A stretch of 64,000 nucleotides of DNA from Psychroflexus aurantiacus. GTDB lineage: Bacteria; Bacteroidota; Bacteroidia; Flavobacteriales; Flavobacteriaceae. The notes under the pieces were generated by a model, which ran no database searches, was not told where the DNA came from, and saw only the letters and a program-made list of their open reading frames with translations. Below are positions 18,555 through 28,112 of the stretch, in pieces. How positions within the stretch are numbered: position 1 is the first letter of the stretch; every line of letters starts with the position of its first letter. The stretch lies in the NCBI RefSeq assembly GCF_010820555.1, contig NZ_JAAIKD010000003.1, forward strand, positions 248,001-312,000, read 5' to 3'. A program made the translations under genes and the position numbers.

Positions 18555-19124
18555 TTACTTTAATTTATCAATTGTAGCTCGAACTGTTTTGCTGTACCAG
18601 TTGGCAGCACCTGTTTTTTTTATGAGGATTTCACCTTCAGCATCCATTAGGAAAGTGGTTGGCAAACTCGAACTTTGCAGCACATCCGGTGGACTCGACA
18701 GGAAGTAGTATACCGGTAGGTTTAAATTTTCCTGTTCAAGAAAAGAGGTGACGACTTCAGGTGCTTCTGAAGTGATAAAGTAAAAATCGACCTTTTCTTT
18801 ATAATCTGTGTAGAGTTTTTGAAGATCCGGCATTTCTGCAATACAGGGTGCGCACCAGGTTGCCCAGTAATTGACCAAAACTGGCTTTCCCTTGGATTTT
18901 ACAAAATTTACAGTGTTGAGCTCTTCATTTTTGATGTACCAGTCATAATCTTTTAGGGTTTCACGATCCGATTCATCGATTTCGGTGGGACTAAAAGCGA
19001 TTATTCGATTGAGAAACACCTGTATAGGCTGACGCGTCTGAGGTATGATGATCAATACAATCAGTATCCCAAACAGGATATTGCTCCAGTGTTTTTGTAA
19101 AAAATTCTTTTTCTTCTCCTGCAT
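18555..19124 (-). CDS. TlpA-like membrane-anchored thioredoxin
   Basis: 189-residue thiol-disulfide protein. A single N-terminal helix (about residues 14-32, SNILFGILIVLIIIP) anchors a periplasmic thioredoxin fold. The active site is WATWCAPC near residue 87, followed by the cis-Pro region SSLPTTFLMDAEG near 150. TlpA/ResA-like proteins reduce periplasmic disulfides or act in cytochrome maturation. Its specific client is unknown. It is preceded by the aconitase terminator and followed closely by the glutathione peroxidase gene, which suggests a small redox transcription unit. Confidence 0.9.
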   Translation of the reverse strand: MQEKKKNFLQKHWSNILFGILIVLIIIPQTRQPIQVFLNRIIAFSPTEIDESDRETLKDYDWYIKNEELNTVNFVKSKGKPVLVNYWATWCAPCIAEMPDLQKLYTDYKEKVDFYFITSEAPEVVTSFLEQENLNLPVYYFLSSPPDVLQSSSLPTTFLMDAEGEILIKKTGAANWYSKTVRATIDKLK

Positions 19125-19141
19125 AGGTGGAATAAATAAAA

Positions 19142-19166
19142 AGGGTCATCTTAAACAGATGACCCT
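19142..19166 (-). terminator. Terminator downstream of aconitase gene
   Basis: Perfect 10-bp stem AGGGTCATCT / AGATGACCCT with a 5-nt loop. On the minus strand it is followed by a T-rich tract (TTTTTATTTATT). It separates the aconitase gene from the tlpA-like gene on the same strand. Confidence 0.85.
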
Positions 19167-19190
19167 AATAAATATAGTGAAAACCAGGTA

Positions 19191-21458
19191 TCAAGCCTTG
19201 TTTTGCTTTTTGATCATATTTAAGGCAGATCCTTCTCTGAACCAGCCAATCTGAGTAGCATTGTATGTGTGATTCGCTTTGATGGTATCTTTAGATCCGT
19301 CAGCATGAACAAGTTCGATCGTCAATTGTTTTCCTTCTGCAAAATCCTTAAGATCTACAAAGTTGAAAGTATCATCTTCTTGAATCAAATCGTAATCGCT
19401 TTCCTTATCAAAAGTGATTCCTAACATACCTTGTTTTTTCAAGTTGGTTTCGTGAATTCTCGCAAAAGATTTTACTAAAACCACTCGTACTCCAAGATGT
19501 CTTGGCTCCATGGCCGCATGCTCTCTAGAAGAGCCTTCGCCGTAGTTATGATCACCAACAACCACTGTAGGAATACCTTCAGCCTTGTAAGCACGTTGAG
19601 TTTTAGGCACGGCATCATACTTCCCATCCAACTGACTTTTTACAAAGTTAGTTTTCATATTGAAGGCATTCACAGCTCCAATCAAACAGTTGTCTGAAAT
19701 ATTATCCAAATGACCTCTGTATTTTAACCAGGGTCCCGCCATAGAAATATGGTCTGTTGTACATTTTCCATGAGCTTTAATCAAAAGCTTCGCACCCATC
19801 AGGTTGTCTCCATCCCAAGGATCAAAAGGATCCAAAAGTTGAATTCTATTTGAATCAGGGTTGACTTTTATGTTAATAGAGCTTCCATCAGCTTTAGGAG
19901 CTAAATAACCATTATCTTCCACATCAAAACCAAGTTCTGGTAACTCAATACCTTGTGGAGCGTCTAGTTTCACTTCTTCTCCATCTTCGTTAATCAGCGT
20001 ATCATTCATAGGATCAAAATCCAGTCGACCTGCAATCGCAATAGCGGCAACCATCTCTGGAGAACCAACGAAAGCGTGAGTGTTTGGATTTCCATCGGCA
20101 CGTTTGGAAAAGTTTCTGTTGAAAGAGTGAACGATAGTATTTTTCTCATCGCCTTTTCTGTCGCTTCTATCCCATTGTCCAATACAAGGTCCACAGGCAT
20201 TGGTGAATATGGTGGCCCCTAAGTCTTCAAAAACTTTAAGAAGGCCATCGCGTTCTGCAGTAAATCTAATCTGTTCAGAACCCGGATTGATACCAAAATC
20301 AGACTTGGGAATTAATTTTTTATCAACGGCTTGCTGTGCAATAGACGCCGCTCTGGTTAAATCCTCGTAAGAGGAATTGGTACAGGAACCAATGAGTCCC
20401 CAGTCTACTTTAATCGGCCAGTCATTTTTTCTGGCTTTTTCTCCCAATTCTCCAACTGGCGTAGCCAAATCTGGTGTAAAAGGTCCGTTTAAATGCGGTC
20501 TGAGTGTACTTAAATCGATTTCAATCACCTGATCGAAATAAGCTTCAGGATTCTCATATACTTCCTGGTCACCGGTCAGGTGCTCTCTTATCTTGTTAGC
20601 CTCATCTGCAATTTCATTTCTATCGGTCGCTCTTAAGAAACGCTCCATAGAATCATCATAGCCAAAGGTAGAAGTAGTCGCTCCAATTTCTGCTCCCATA
20701 TTACATATGGTACCTTTCCCTGTACAGGATAGGTTTTTAGCGCCTTCGCCAAAATATTCCACAATACATCCTGTACCACCTTTAACCGTGAGAATTTCAG
20801 CAACTTTCAAGATGACATCTTTAGCAGCAGTCCAGCCTTGTGGAGCTCCTGTTAACTTCACGCCAATCAGTTTTGGAAACTTAAGCTCCCAGGGCATTCC
20901 TGCCATCACATCCACTGCATCTGCTCCACCAACACCTATCGCCAGCATTCCTAATCCACCGGCATTCACGGTGTGAGAATCGGTACCGATCATCATTCCT
21001 CCGGGAAAGGCATAGTTCTCTAAAACCACCTGGTGAATAATTCCAGCGCCCGGCTTCCAAAATCCGATACCATATTTGCTAGAAACAGACTCTAAAAAGT
21101 CAAAAACCTCGTTACTCGTTTCATTAGCTCTCTTCAAATCTTTAACCGCTCCCTGTTTGGCCTGAATCAGGTGATCACAGTGTACCGTTGTAGGAACAGC
21201 CACATTTTCTTTACCCGCCTGCATAAATTGCAGCAAAGCCATCTGTGCGGTGGCATCCTGGCAAGCTATACGGTCTGGAGCAAAATCAACGTAATCTTTA
21301 CCCCTGGTAAATTTTTGATTTGGTTTGTTTTCCCATAAATGAGAATAAAGAATTTTTTCTGAAAGTGTAAGTGGCTTGCCAACAGCTTCACGGGCTTTAT
21401 CAACGCGTTCAGACATCTGGCTATACACTTCCTTTATCATATCGATATCAAAAGCCAT
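19191..21458 (-). CDS. acnA: Aconitate hydratase
   Basis: Isomerises citrate to isocitrate in the TCA cycle. The 755-residue length and motif set match the mitochondrial/AcnA-like branch rather than AcnB. The 4Fe-4S ligands are the Cys of [11 protein letters not shown] near residue 357 and the two Cys of [13 protein letters not shown] near 420. Substrate-binding Arg/Ser residues lie in [17 protein letters not shown] near 645, in the swivel domain. [15 protein letters not shown] near 156 also fits. A promoter can be read just upstream and a terminator just downstream, so it is a single-gene transcript. Confidence 0.97.
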   Translation of the reverse strand: MAFDIDMIKEVYSQMSERVDKAREAVGKPLTLSEKILYSHLWENKPNQKFTRGKDYVDFAPDRIACQDATAQMALLQFMQAGKENVAVPTTVHCDHLIQAKQGAVKDLKRANETSNEVFDFLESVSSKYGIGFWKPGAGIIHQVVLENYAFPGGMMIGTDSHTVNAGGLGMLAIGVGGADAVDVMAGMPWELKFPKLIGVKLTGAPQGWTAAKDVILKVAEILTVKGGTGCIVEYFGEGAKNLSCTGKGTICNMGAEIGATTSTFGYDDSMERFLRATDRNEIADEANKIREHLTGDQEVYENPEAYFDQVIEIDLSTLRPHLNGPFTPDLATPVGELGEKARKNDWPIKVDWGLIGSCTNSSYEDLTRAASIAQQAVDKKLIPKSDFGINPGSEQIRFTAERDGLLKVFEDLGATIFTNACGPCIGQWDRSDRKGDEKNTIVHSFNRNFSKRADGNPNTHAFVGSPEMVAAIAIAGRLDFDPMNDTLINEDGEEVKLDAPQGIELPELGFDVEDNGYLAPKADGSSINIKVNPDSNRIQLLDPFDPWDGDNLMGAKLLIKAHGKCTTDHISMAGPWLKYRGHLDNISDNCLIGAVNAFNMKTNFVKSQLDGKYDAVPKTQRAYKAEGIPTVVVGDHNYGEGSSREHAAMEPRHLGVRVVLVKSFARIHETNLKKQGMLGITFDKESDYDLIQEDDTFNFVDLKDFAEGKQLTIELVHADGSKDTIKANHTYNATQIGWFREGSALNMIKKQNKA

Positions 21459-21478
21459 AGTTTATATATTTTAGAGTG

Positions 21479-21486
21479 CAAAAATA
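21479..21486 (-). promoter_or_regulatory. -7 box of acnA promoter
   Basis: On the minus strand TATTTTTG matches TAnnTTTG, 20 nt upstream of the acnA ATG; a TTTC element about 19 nt further upstream is a near-match to the -33 TTTG. The predicted leader is very short (about 15 nt). The rest of 21487-21687 is AT-rich and shows no gene. Confidence 0.5.
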
Positions 21487-21687
21487 AGGTTTTTGCTTGA
21501 ATTTAGAAAATGTGTAAGTTTAAAGCGAAAATTCTAACAATTTTTTATATTACTGTCCCTTAAAATAAACATAATTATCATATTTATATTTTTTTTAAAA
21601 CTAAATTGATAAATTAATAAATTTAAACGGCGAACAAGAGAATTTTGAAGTGCTGAATCTATAATTTAGACTCAATATCAATAACTT

Positions 21688-22641
21688 TTAGAGCAGCTGA
21701 CCAATGATGTCTTCTATGGAAACATTCTCCGCCTCGGCTTTGTAATTTCTTACTACCCGGTGTCTTAAAACGGCAAGGGCAACCGCCTGAATATCTTCAA
21801 TATCCGGAGAGTATTTTCCTTTGGAAGCCGCGTGGGTTTTGGCAGCAAGAACAAGATTTTGAGAAGCCCTGGGTCCCGCACCCCAGTCAACATAGGTGTT
21901 GATGTATTCGGAGCTCCGTTCTGAATTGGGCCTAGATTTTCCAACCAGTTCCACTGCATATTCAATGACGTTGTCTGCAATTGGCATTTTCCTGATCAGC
22001 TTTTGTATCTGAATGATTTCAGAGGCCGTAAACAGAGCGGTAATGTTCACTTCCCGGTTTTGAGTGGTAGCCTTTACTACATCTACTTCTTCCTGGAAAC
22101 TGGGATAAGTTAAGTTGACTTCAAACATGAATCTATCCAGCTGAGCTTCAGGCAGAGGGTAGGTTCCCTCCTGCTCTATCGGATTTTGTGTAGCCAGAAC
22201 AAAATACGGATGAGAAAGCAGATAATGCTTACCGCCAACCGTCACTGCTTTTTCCTGCATGGCTTCCAGAAGCGCTGCCTGGGTTTTGGGTGGAGTCCTG
22301 TTGATTTCGTCAGCCAGTAAAATGTTGGTAAATATAGGACCTCTCAAAAATTTGAAAGATCGGTTTTCGTCCAGAATTTCAGAGCCGATAATATCACTGG
22401 GCATGAGGTCGGGGGTAAACTGAACTCTTTTAAATTCTAAGCCTAAGGCCTGGGAAATGGTATTGACCAACAGGGTTTTGGCAAGACCGGGAACACCGAC
22501 TAACAGAGAGTGTCCCCCGGAAAATATTGATAATAACAAGGTGTCCACAACCTTTTCCTGACCTACTATAACTTTAGCAATTTCAGATTTTAAGGCTTTG
22601 TATTTCTCTACAAATTTATCTAAATCAGCTACATCCGACAT
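21688..22641 (-). CDS. MoxR-family AAA+ ATPase
   Basis: 317-residue MoxR ATPase, expected to act as a chaperone that remodels or activates partner proteins, often with von Willebrand or DUF58 proteins. Walker A is GVPGLAKTLL near residue 48. Walker B is ILLADEINRTPPKTQ near 108, and sensor 1 is VLATQNPIEQEGTYPLPEAQLDRF near 150 (long motif, given as position). No DUF58/VWA gene follows here. The gene starts 1 nt after the stop of the upstream PpiC foldase gene, so translation is probably coupled to it. That pairing suggests a job in envelope protein quality control, but this is inference. Confidence 0.92.
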   Translation of the reverse strand: MSDVADLDKFVEKYKALKSEIAKVIVGQEKVVDTLLLSIFSGGHSLLVGVPGLAKTLLVNTISQALGLEFKRVQFTPDLMPSDIIGSEILDENRSFKFLRGPIFTNILLADEINRTPPKTQAALLEAMQEKAVTVGGKHYLLSHPYFVLATQNPIEQEGTYPLPEAQLDRFMFEVNLTYPSFQEEVDVVKATTQNREVNITALFTASEIIQIQKLIRKMPIADNVIEYAVELVGKSRPNSERSSEYINTYVDWGAGPRASQNLVLAAKTHAASKGKYSPDIEDIQAVALAVLRHRVVRNYKAEAENVSIEDIIGQLL

Positions 22642-22642
22642 A

Positions 22643-24079
22643 TCATTGTTTTATCCAGGCCTTTGCAAATTCGCAAGCCTTGTAGTCTCCGTTTACCTTG
22701 ATATAAGTTTCTTCAGCTTTTTCAGCTTTCCAGGTATTTATTTTTTTCAACTTCTTTTGTTGCAGAGCCAGCTCACGAATACGCGTGTAGTCTTCACTAA
22801 ATTCAGCTATATGCTCTGGTATCTTCTTCGTAACAGTAATCACCTTAAAAAAGACTTTTGCAGTTCTAGGCTCTGTGTCTTTGATGACTGGAGAAACTTC
22901 ATTTTCCTTCAAATCTACAACCTGACCGTAAATCGTTGGATCTACTTTAGTCAGTTCAAATCGCCTGTCGCCGGTAGCAGAATTGATAAGCTGACCTCCG
23001 CTTTCTCTGGTTTCCTTTTCGTCGGATACTTCTCTAGCCGCATCTTTAAAACTCACCTCCCCGTTCACAATCATCTCCCGAACCTTATCAATTTCCGTTT
23101 TGGCTTTTTCAACAGCTTCTGAACTGATCTCCGGGTAAAGCAATATATGTCTTACATCCACCTGCTGACCTCTAATCTTATCTACCGTAAGAATATGCCA
23201 CCCAAATTCTGTTTCAAAAGGCTTACTGATCTCACCTTCTCTTAAGCTAAAGGCTGCATCTTTAAATTCCTTGACATAAGGATCGTTTCTAGTGAGAGTA
23301 ATCTTACCTCCGGAACTCCTGGACCCTCTATCTTCAGAATACAGTACGGCCTTGGTTGCAAAACTTCCGCCAGCCAGGACATCATCTCTAAATGAATTCA
23401 GTTTATCAATAACCGCTTGTCTTTCCTTTTCTCCTACTTTTGGTCTGACTATAATCTGAGCTAACTCCACTTCGTCATTGATCAAAGGAATCTCATCTTC
23501 TGGAATGGCTTCAAAAAAGGCCCGTGTTTCTTCTGGAGTAATTTCAACCTCATCTACAATAGCGCCCTGCATTTCTTCGGCGAGCATACGCTGTGTATTG
23601 ATTTCGTTAAGCTGAGCCCTGAGCTCATCTTCCGTATCGATTTTGTAAAAGCCAAGCAGCTTGTCCATACTTCCCACCTGACTTACAAACTGACTGATTT
23701 GCTGTTCTGTAAAACTTGAAACTCGTTCAGGATTAAATGGCAAACTGTCCAGCTTGGCATGATGGGCAAATAACTTATTTTCCATAATCGTTTCTGCAAC
23801 ATCACAGTAGGTAATTTCTCCGATTTGCTGATTTTTCATATCCAGGTAAGCCTTGGAAATATCGCTTTCTAAAACCAGGTAATCTCCTACCACCGCAGCC
23901 ACTCCGTCGATTTTCACCCGACCATCTTTTGTGACTTTAGTCGCTTCTAAAACCTCTTTACTAAAATCAGAGTCGTTTAACAGGTTATCCTTTTCATCAA
24001 CGGTAACTTGGGCCGTTGTTGCAAAACTTACAAGTAAGACTCCCAATAAAATCAGTTGTTTAATAGACTTCAAATTCAT
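22643..24079 (-). CDS. SurA-like periplasmic peptidyl-prolyl isomerase (two PpiC domains)
   Basis: Exported foldase of the SurA/PpiC family, about 478 residues. A signal peptide (LILLGVLLVSFATTAQ) is followed by a SurA-type N-terminal helical domain (about 30-170) and two parvulin-like domains. The first runs around residues 175-275, with an ELAQIIVRP opening and FETEFGWHILTVDKI end. The second runs about 280-385, with DVRHILLYPE opening. I prefer the ATG at 24079 over 24115, because it gives a cleaner signal peptide; it still overlaps the upstream gene by about 20 nt. Likely role: folding of outer-membrane proteins in the periplasm. Third of three adjacent foldase-type genes. Confidence 0.88.
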   Translation of the reverse strand: MNLKSIKQLILLGVLLVSFATTAQVTVDEKDNLLNDSDFSKEVLEATKVTKDGRVKIDGVAAVVGDYLVLESDISKAYLDMKNQQIGEITYCDVAETIMENKLFAHHAKLDSLPFNPERVSSFTEQQISQFVSQVGSMDKLLGFYKIDTEDELRAQLNEINTQRMLAEEMQGAIVDEVEITPEETRAFFEAIPEDEIPLINDEVELAQIIVRPKVGEKERQAVIDKLNSFRDDVLAGGSFATKAVLYSEDRGSRSSGGKITLTRNDPYVKEFKDAAFSLREGEISKPFETEFGWHILTVDKIRGQQVDVRHILLYPEISSEAVEKAKTEIDKVREMIVNGEVSFKDAAREVSDEKETRESGGQLINSATGDRRFELTKVDPTIYGQVVDLKENEVSPVIKDTEPRTAKVFFKVITVTKKIPEHIAEFSEDYTRIRELALQQKKLKKINTWKAEKAEETYIKVNGDYKACEFAKAWIKQ

Positions 24080-24923
24080 TATTTTTTGTAGCATCTTTAG
24101 TGATCTCTTTTTCAATATTCTTAGATATATTTATTTTTCTTCTGTTGAGCAATATTTGCTCTATCGTTGGCCTCACATAGCTTAAGGGTGCTTTTTCGTT
24201 ACGATTCAATACTGAATTTATATAAATAAAAAAAATATCATTTTCGTTTTCACTTTCTATCTCCAGAAAGTGTTTTGCCTTCAAAAGCTCGGGCTTATTT
24301 AATTCTATATTTTTGTTCTCTTTGAATTCCTTTACCACATCTGAAACACGAACCCAAACAGAATCGTTTAAGGATAAGGATTTGAACTCCAAAGATTTCT
24401 CCTGCAATGATAGCATATCTTCAGAATTAAAACGTAAGAATTGGCGTTTTATGTCCTTTATAGACTTCATTTTTTTATCTAAATGCAAATAACGCAACTG
24501 CACTAAGTCTTCATTCAATTTAAAATTTACAGAGTTATTTTCATAATAGTTCAAAACGCTTGCAGAATCTATTTTATCAGACAATTCTCTTTCGATTAGT
24601 GCATCTTTGTAGGCTTTTTTAAACAATTGCTCTTCATACTTTTGAGACAGCTCCCTAAAATCCCGCTGGCGCTCTTCGGGTAAATTCAGTTTGGCTCTGT
24701 CGAGTAAGAGCTTATCTGTCGCCCAGTTTTGGATATAACTTTTGGCCGCCATACTGCTGTCTTCCGGGGAAATATTATTTGAAATATGAGCCTCCAGTTC
24801 TTCAAAAGTCAAATAATGATCATTCACCCTGGCTACATAAGCAGTGTTCCTCTCTTTTTTGAAATAAGAACAGGATGCCGCTATAAGACATACCACCGCA
24901 AGTATTAAATATTTAGTTCTCAA
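24060..24923 (-). CDS. Lipoprotein with degenerate SurA/PpiC-like fold
   Basis: 287-residue lipoprotein (signal ending LIAASC, with Cys at 18). The N-terminal region with YLTFEELEAHISNNI and the basic/acidic helical stretch resemble the chaperone part of SurA-type isomerases. The part that should be the parvulin domain (about residues 140-250) lacks the usual HILL/FGWHI signatures, so it is probably catalytically inactive. It overlaps both neighbours, by 11 nt with the upstream 643-residue foldase and about 20 nt with the downstream foldase. This is tight coupling within one operon. A structural or client-holding role beside the two active-looking paralogues is plausible but not demonstrated. 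Confidence 0.75.
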   Translation of the reverse strand: MRTKYLILAVVCLIAASCSYFKKERNTAYVARVNDHYLTFEELEAHISNNISPEDSSMAAKSYIQNWATDKLLLDRAKLNLPEERQRDFRELSQKYEEQLFKKAYKDALIERELSDKIDSASVLNYYENNSVNFKLNEDLVQLRYLHLDKKMKSIKDIKRQFLRFNSEDMLSLQEKSLEFKSLSLNDSVWVRVSDVVKEFKENKNIELNKPELLKAKHFLEIESENENDIFFIYINSVLNRNEKAPLSYVRPTIEQILLNRRKINISKNIEKEITKDATKNNEFEVY

Positions 24924-26844
24924 GTTTATTTTTTAGTTTTTTAAACACCTCAGCATTAACCACCACATGGTAATTTTCTCTTAATTCTGAAATTACTTTT
25001 TCTTCTTTCTCTTCCTGCAACCTACGTATGATTTTACCGCTTACTTCATCGAAGTTTTGAATTCTAGGTTCTTCAACAGCATCTACATCCATTATCAAAA
25101 ACTGATCCGAATGTTTATGAATTTTACTCAAACCTGCTTTAAACTTAAAATTTGCAGGAAGTTTAGGAGAAGATTTCTCCAGGTTCACCTGTTCCATAAT
25201 AATGTTTTCCGCCAGCTCGATGGCTAAGGTATCGTCTTTGCTCCTATTCTCCAATTCAGACGCTAAAGATTCTAAAGCTTTCCTGTTTTTGGACGTATAG
25301 AGCTGACCTTTGACCAGTTTAGGGGTTATGAACTCTTTTATATGCGAGGCATAATAGGCCTTTTGCAAAATCGTGTCATCAACAATTGGCTCCCAGATTT
25401 TTTTCTGCATATAATCAAAAATCAAAATGCCATTTTTGTATTCTTTTATGCGTTCAGCAAAGGCTTTGTCAATTTCAGGTAATTTTGTTTTATGATAAGT
25501 TAGAAGTTCGCTGTACACCAAATCGTCAATAGCTTTTTGAATAATTACTTTGGGAGCGGGCAAGTCTGAAAAACCATACTGCTGTCTTTCCAGATACTCT
25601 CCGAAGGTTTTGTAATCTATACTTTGGTCTTCAACCCGAATAATATATTGGGAAGCTGCATCCCCTTTGGGTTCATACCTCCATTTTCCCTGAGTAAAAC
25701 TGGAGTCTAGTAAGCTCAGGAAGTGATCTTTAGCCTCTTCTTTTATGTCTACAGCATACAAATTCTCCAGATCTTCCCTGATCTTAGTCACCAAAAGTTT
25801 AGACCGTGAAGAACTCTTGAGTTTTTTCTTGAAGTCCTCCTTTACCTCTTCATACGACTGCAAAGGAATCGTTTTGATCAATTTGACAATATGCCAGCCA
25901 AACCGTGTTCTAAAAGGCTCGCTGTAATCCCCCTCGTTCTCCAGTTCGTAAGCCTTATTTTCAAAGGTTTTTGAATTTAATCCGCCAAGACTAAACACAG
26001 TGACATAGCCTCCTTTACTTGCTGTATTGTCATCCTGACTATACTGTTTAGCGAGTTCATGAAAATCTTCCCCGCTCTGCAGGCGCTTGTAAATCTTTTG
26101 AATTCTCATCTCCGGATCCTGTAGCGAATCCCTGGGATATAACATAATATGAGCCGTTTCCAGTTTCCCTTTGGAAGGTCTCTCCCCTGTTTTTTTAATA
26201 ATATGATAACCAAATTCTGACCTTACAGGATTTGAAACCTCTCCAACTTCAAGATGATAAGCAGCATCCTCAAATTCATAAACCATCTTAAACGCATTGA
26301 ACCAATTCATATCCCCCGCATTAGCCTGCACTGAAGGATCATCGGAATACTGTTTTGCCAGAGGCTCAAAAGGCTCTCCATTTTCAATCCGTCTCTTAAG
26401 CATCAGGGCCTGTTGATAGACTTCAGTCGTATCTTCCGCATGCTCTGGTAAATTCAGTAAAATATGACTCGCTCTGACTTCGGTTTTGGTTCGGTCGTAG
26501 GTTTCTTTAACCATGGCTTCAGTCACCTCTCCATTGGAAATATAACTGTCTGCGATTTGTTTATAATACCTTCCAAACTCCTTTTTGAAAGATGATAAGG
26601 TATCGAGTTGAATGGCGTAAGCTGAGCTTAGCTTTAAATGAAAATTGATAAACCGCTCCAGATGCTCTTCGACAGATTCCGAAGCAACAGAACCGATATC
26701 CGAGTTTTTCTGATAGGATTGTATGAATTCTCCTACCTTATATTCCTGCTCATTAATCTTGAAAAGCGTTTCCTCTTCAATTTGAGCATTTGCTGAAAAC
26801 ACAAAGCATAATAGGCTTATGCAAAAACTAAAAGGAGACTTCAT
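24913..26844 (-). CDS. Periplasmic peptidyl-prolyl isomerase with two PpiC domains
   Basis: 643-residue exported foldase (signal peptide ending FSANAQ). Two parvulin domains are in tandem near the N-terminus. The first, around residues 120-220, opens with EVRASHILLNLP and closes with SEFGYHIIKKTG. The second, around 228-330, opens with ETAHIMLYPRD and closes with TRFGWHIVKLIK. A long C-terminal region of about 300 residues with helical character follows, of unknown function. It is the first gene of the foldase-MoxR operon and has a well-formed promoter 17-46 nt upstream. A role in outer-membrane or secreted protein folding is inferred from family and position. Confidence 0.9.
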   Translation of the reverse strand: MKSPFSFCISLLCFVFSANAQIEEETLFKINEQEYKVGEFIQSYQKNSDIGSVASESVEEHLERFINFHLKLSSAYAIQLDTLSSFKKEFGRYYKQIADSYISNGEVTEAMVKETYDRTKTEVRASHILLNLPEHAEDTTEVYQQALMLKRRIENGEPFEPLAKQYSDDPSVQANAGDMNWFNAFKMVYEFEDAAYHLEVGEVSNPVRSEFGYHIIKKTGERPSKGKLETAHIMLYPRDSLQDPEMRIQKIYKRLQSGEDFHELAKQYSQDDNTASKGGYVTVFSLGGLNSKTFENKAYELENEGDYSEPFRTRFGWHIVKLIKTIPLQSYEEVKEDFKKKLKSSSRSKLLVTKIREDLENLYAVDIKEEAKDHFLSLLDSSFTQGKWRYEPKGDAASQYIIRVEDQSIDYKTFGEYLERQQYGFSDLPAPKVIIQKAIDDLVYSELLTYHKTKLPEIDKAFAERIKEYKNGILIFDYMQKKIWEPIVDDTILQKAYYASHIKEFITPKLVKGQLYTSKNRKALESLASELENRSKDDTLAIELAENIIMEQVNLEKSSPKLPANFKFKAGLSKIHKHSDQFLIMDVDAVEEPRIQNFDEVSGKIIRRLQEEKEEKVISELRENYHVVVNAEVFKKLKNKLEN

Positions 26845-26860
26845 TTATTTATTTTGAAAG

Positions 26861-26890
26861 CAAAAATAAGAAAAATGCTACTGCACACAA
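26861..26890 (-). promoter_or_regulatory. Bacteroidetes-type promoter of the foldase operon
   Basis: Read on the minus strand: TTG (-33) at 26890-26888, a 19-nt spacer, and TATTTTTG (-7, TAnnTTTG) at 26868-26861, 16 nt before the start codon. Both elements and the spacing match the published phylum consensus. Confidence 0.6.
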
Positions 26891-26985
26891 TGTTTAAGTT
26901 TTTTTAAAAAATCGCCTTCTTTTTACAGGCTAATCGGATTAAGACTAAACTTGTACTCCGCAACCGGCATCATTAAAATAAACAC

Positions 26986-27438
26986 ATGACCTATACGACT
27001 GAAATCATCATAAACAAACCCAGAAAAGAAATCATCAAAACCTTTGAAGACAGCAGTCTGTTTCCTCACTGGCAACGCGGTTTAAAACGAAGTCGAGTCA
27101 TCAGTGGCAAAGCAGGAGAAGAAGGCAGTAAACGCCGACTCTACATCAACATTGAAGGCCAGTCCATCAAAATGACAGAAACCATCATCAAAAAAAACCT
27201 CCCCGAAGAATGGCATGGACAATATACTTCTAAAGGGATGAAAAGCATACAAAAAAATTATTTTGAGGCTCTTGATGACCACAAAACCAAATGGACTTCC
27301 CAGAGCGAATTCGAATTTTCCGGGTTCATGAAGCTGATAAGCAAACTGCTGCCGGATATGTTTAAAAAGCGCTCAGTAATGGTTCAACAGGACTTTAAAA
27401 CGTTTATCGAAGAGGGTAAGCCTGTGAAAACAAATTAA
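26986..27438 (+). CDS. SRPBCC (START-like) family protein
   Basis: 150-residue soluble protein with the SRPBCC/polyketide-cyclase pattern. It opens with a short strand followed by KPRKEIIKTFEDSSLFPHWQRGLKR, then alternating strands with charged turns, and ends in a long C-terminal helix (residues about 118-142). Such proteins bind hydrophobic ligands in a deep cavity. No catalytic residues are obvious and the ligand is unknown. It has no signal peptide. The following OmpH-type gene is 52 nt downstream but has its own promoter-like sequence, so co-transcription is uncertain. Confidence 0.75.
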   Translation: MTYTTEIIINKPRKEIIKTFEDSSLFPHWQRGLKRSRVISGKAGEEGSKRRLYINIEGQSIKMTETIIKKNLPEEWHGQYTSKGMKSIQKNYFEALDDHKTKWTSQSEFEFSGFMKLISKLLPDMFKKRSVMVQQDFKTFIEEGKPVKTN

Positions 27439-27444
27439 GTAAGG

Positions 27445-27475
27445 TTTGATTTATAATTAATATTGACTTTATTTG
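27445..27475 (+). promoter_or_regulatory. Probable promoter of the OmpH/Skp gene
   Basis: TTTG at 27445-27448, a 19-nt spacer and TTTATTTG at 27468-27475. The -7 element matches TAnnTTTG in seven of eight positions (T for A at position 2). The start codon is 15 nt downstream. Confidence 0.45.
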
Positions 27476-27490
27476 TAAAAAAAATACAAA

Positions 27491-28033
27491 ATGAAACATA
27501 TTATTTGGATTGCTTTGCTCACAATGAGCCTAACCTCTTTTGCACAGACAAAAGTTGGAACCGTCAATAATGAATACATTCTTTCCCAGATGCCGGAGAT
27601 TGTGGAAGTTGAGGAAAAACTTAAGGTTTACAGCGCTCAGCTTGACAGTACCATTCAGGTGAAATATCAGGCCTATCAGGTTCTTGTAGAGGAATACAAC
27701 CAAAAAGAAGAGGAAGGCATGAACGAAGTGATGAAGAAGATCAAACAAAAAGAAATCATCGATCTTGAAGAGGACCTTAAAAAACTCCAACAAAATTCTT
27801 CCAAAATGCTTCAAATTCAGCAGGAGGAATACCTGAGACCGCTTTACACTAAAATAGGCACGGCTCTGGAAGCTATTGTTAAGGAAGAAGGCTTTACTCA
27901 AATTTTTGACGAAAACAACAGTATCATTTACATCGATCCCAGATTCGATCTTACCCTGAAAGTTCTGGACAGACTAGGTATCGAAGTGAAACAAAATGCT
28001 GATGTCCTTCCGGAAGAAGATCCGGGAAACTAA
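27491..28033 (+). CDS. OmpH/Skp-like periplasmic chaperone
   Basis: 180-residue exported protein (signal peptide ending LTSFAQ). The mature N-terminus, KVGTVNNEYILSQMPE, is the OmpH/Skp opening. A long charged coiled coil spans about residues 45-115 (EEKLKVYSAQLDSTIQ; NKKEEEGMNE-like repeats), and the C-terminal strand pair includes FTQIFDENNSIIYIDP. Skp proteins form trimers that hold unfolded outer-membrane proteins in the periplasm. This fits the neighbouring, divergently transcribed PpiC foldase operon. It ends before a strong bidirectional terminator. Confidence 0.88.
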   Translation: MKHIIWIALLTMSLTSFAQTKVGTVNNEYILSQMPEIVEVEEKLKVYSAQLDSTIQVKYQAYQVLVEEYNQKEEEGMNEVMKKIKQKEIIDLEEDLKKLQQNSSKMLQIQQEEYLRPLYTKIGTALEAIVKEEGFTQIFDENNSIIYIDPRFDLTLKVLDRLGIEVKQNADVLPEEDPGN

Positions 28034-28045
28034 GCAGCAAAACAT

Positions 28046-28093
28046 TATAAACCAAAAAGCTCGAAATTTTCATTTCGAGCTTTTTGGTTTATA
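28046..28093. terminator. Bidirectional terminator between ompH-like gene and guaB
   Basis: Perfect 22-bp stem with a TTTC loop. The stem contains AAACCAAAAAGCTCGAAAT and its complement. A/T runs on both sides allow use by both convergent genes. Confidence 0.9.
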
Positions 28094-28112
28094 TAGCTTA
28101 TATAATCACTGC

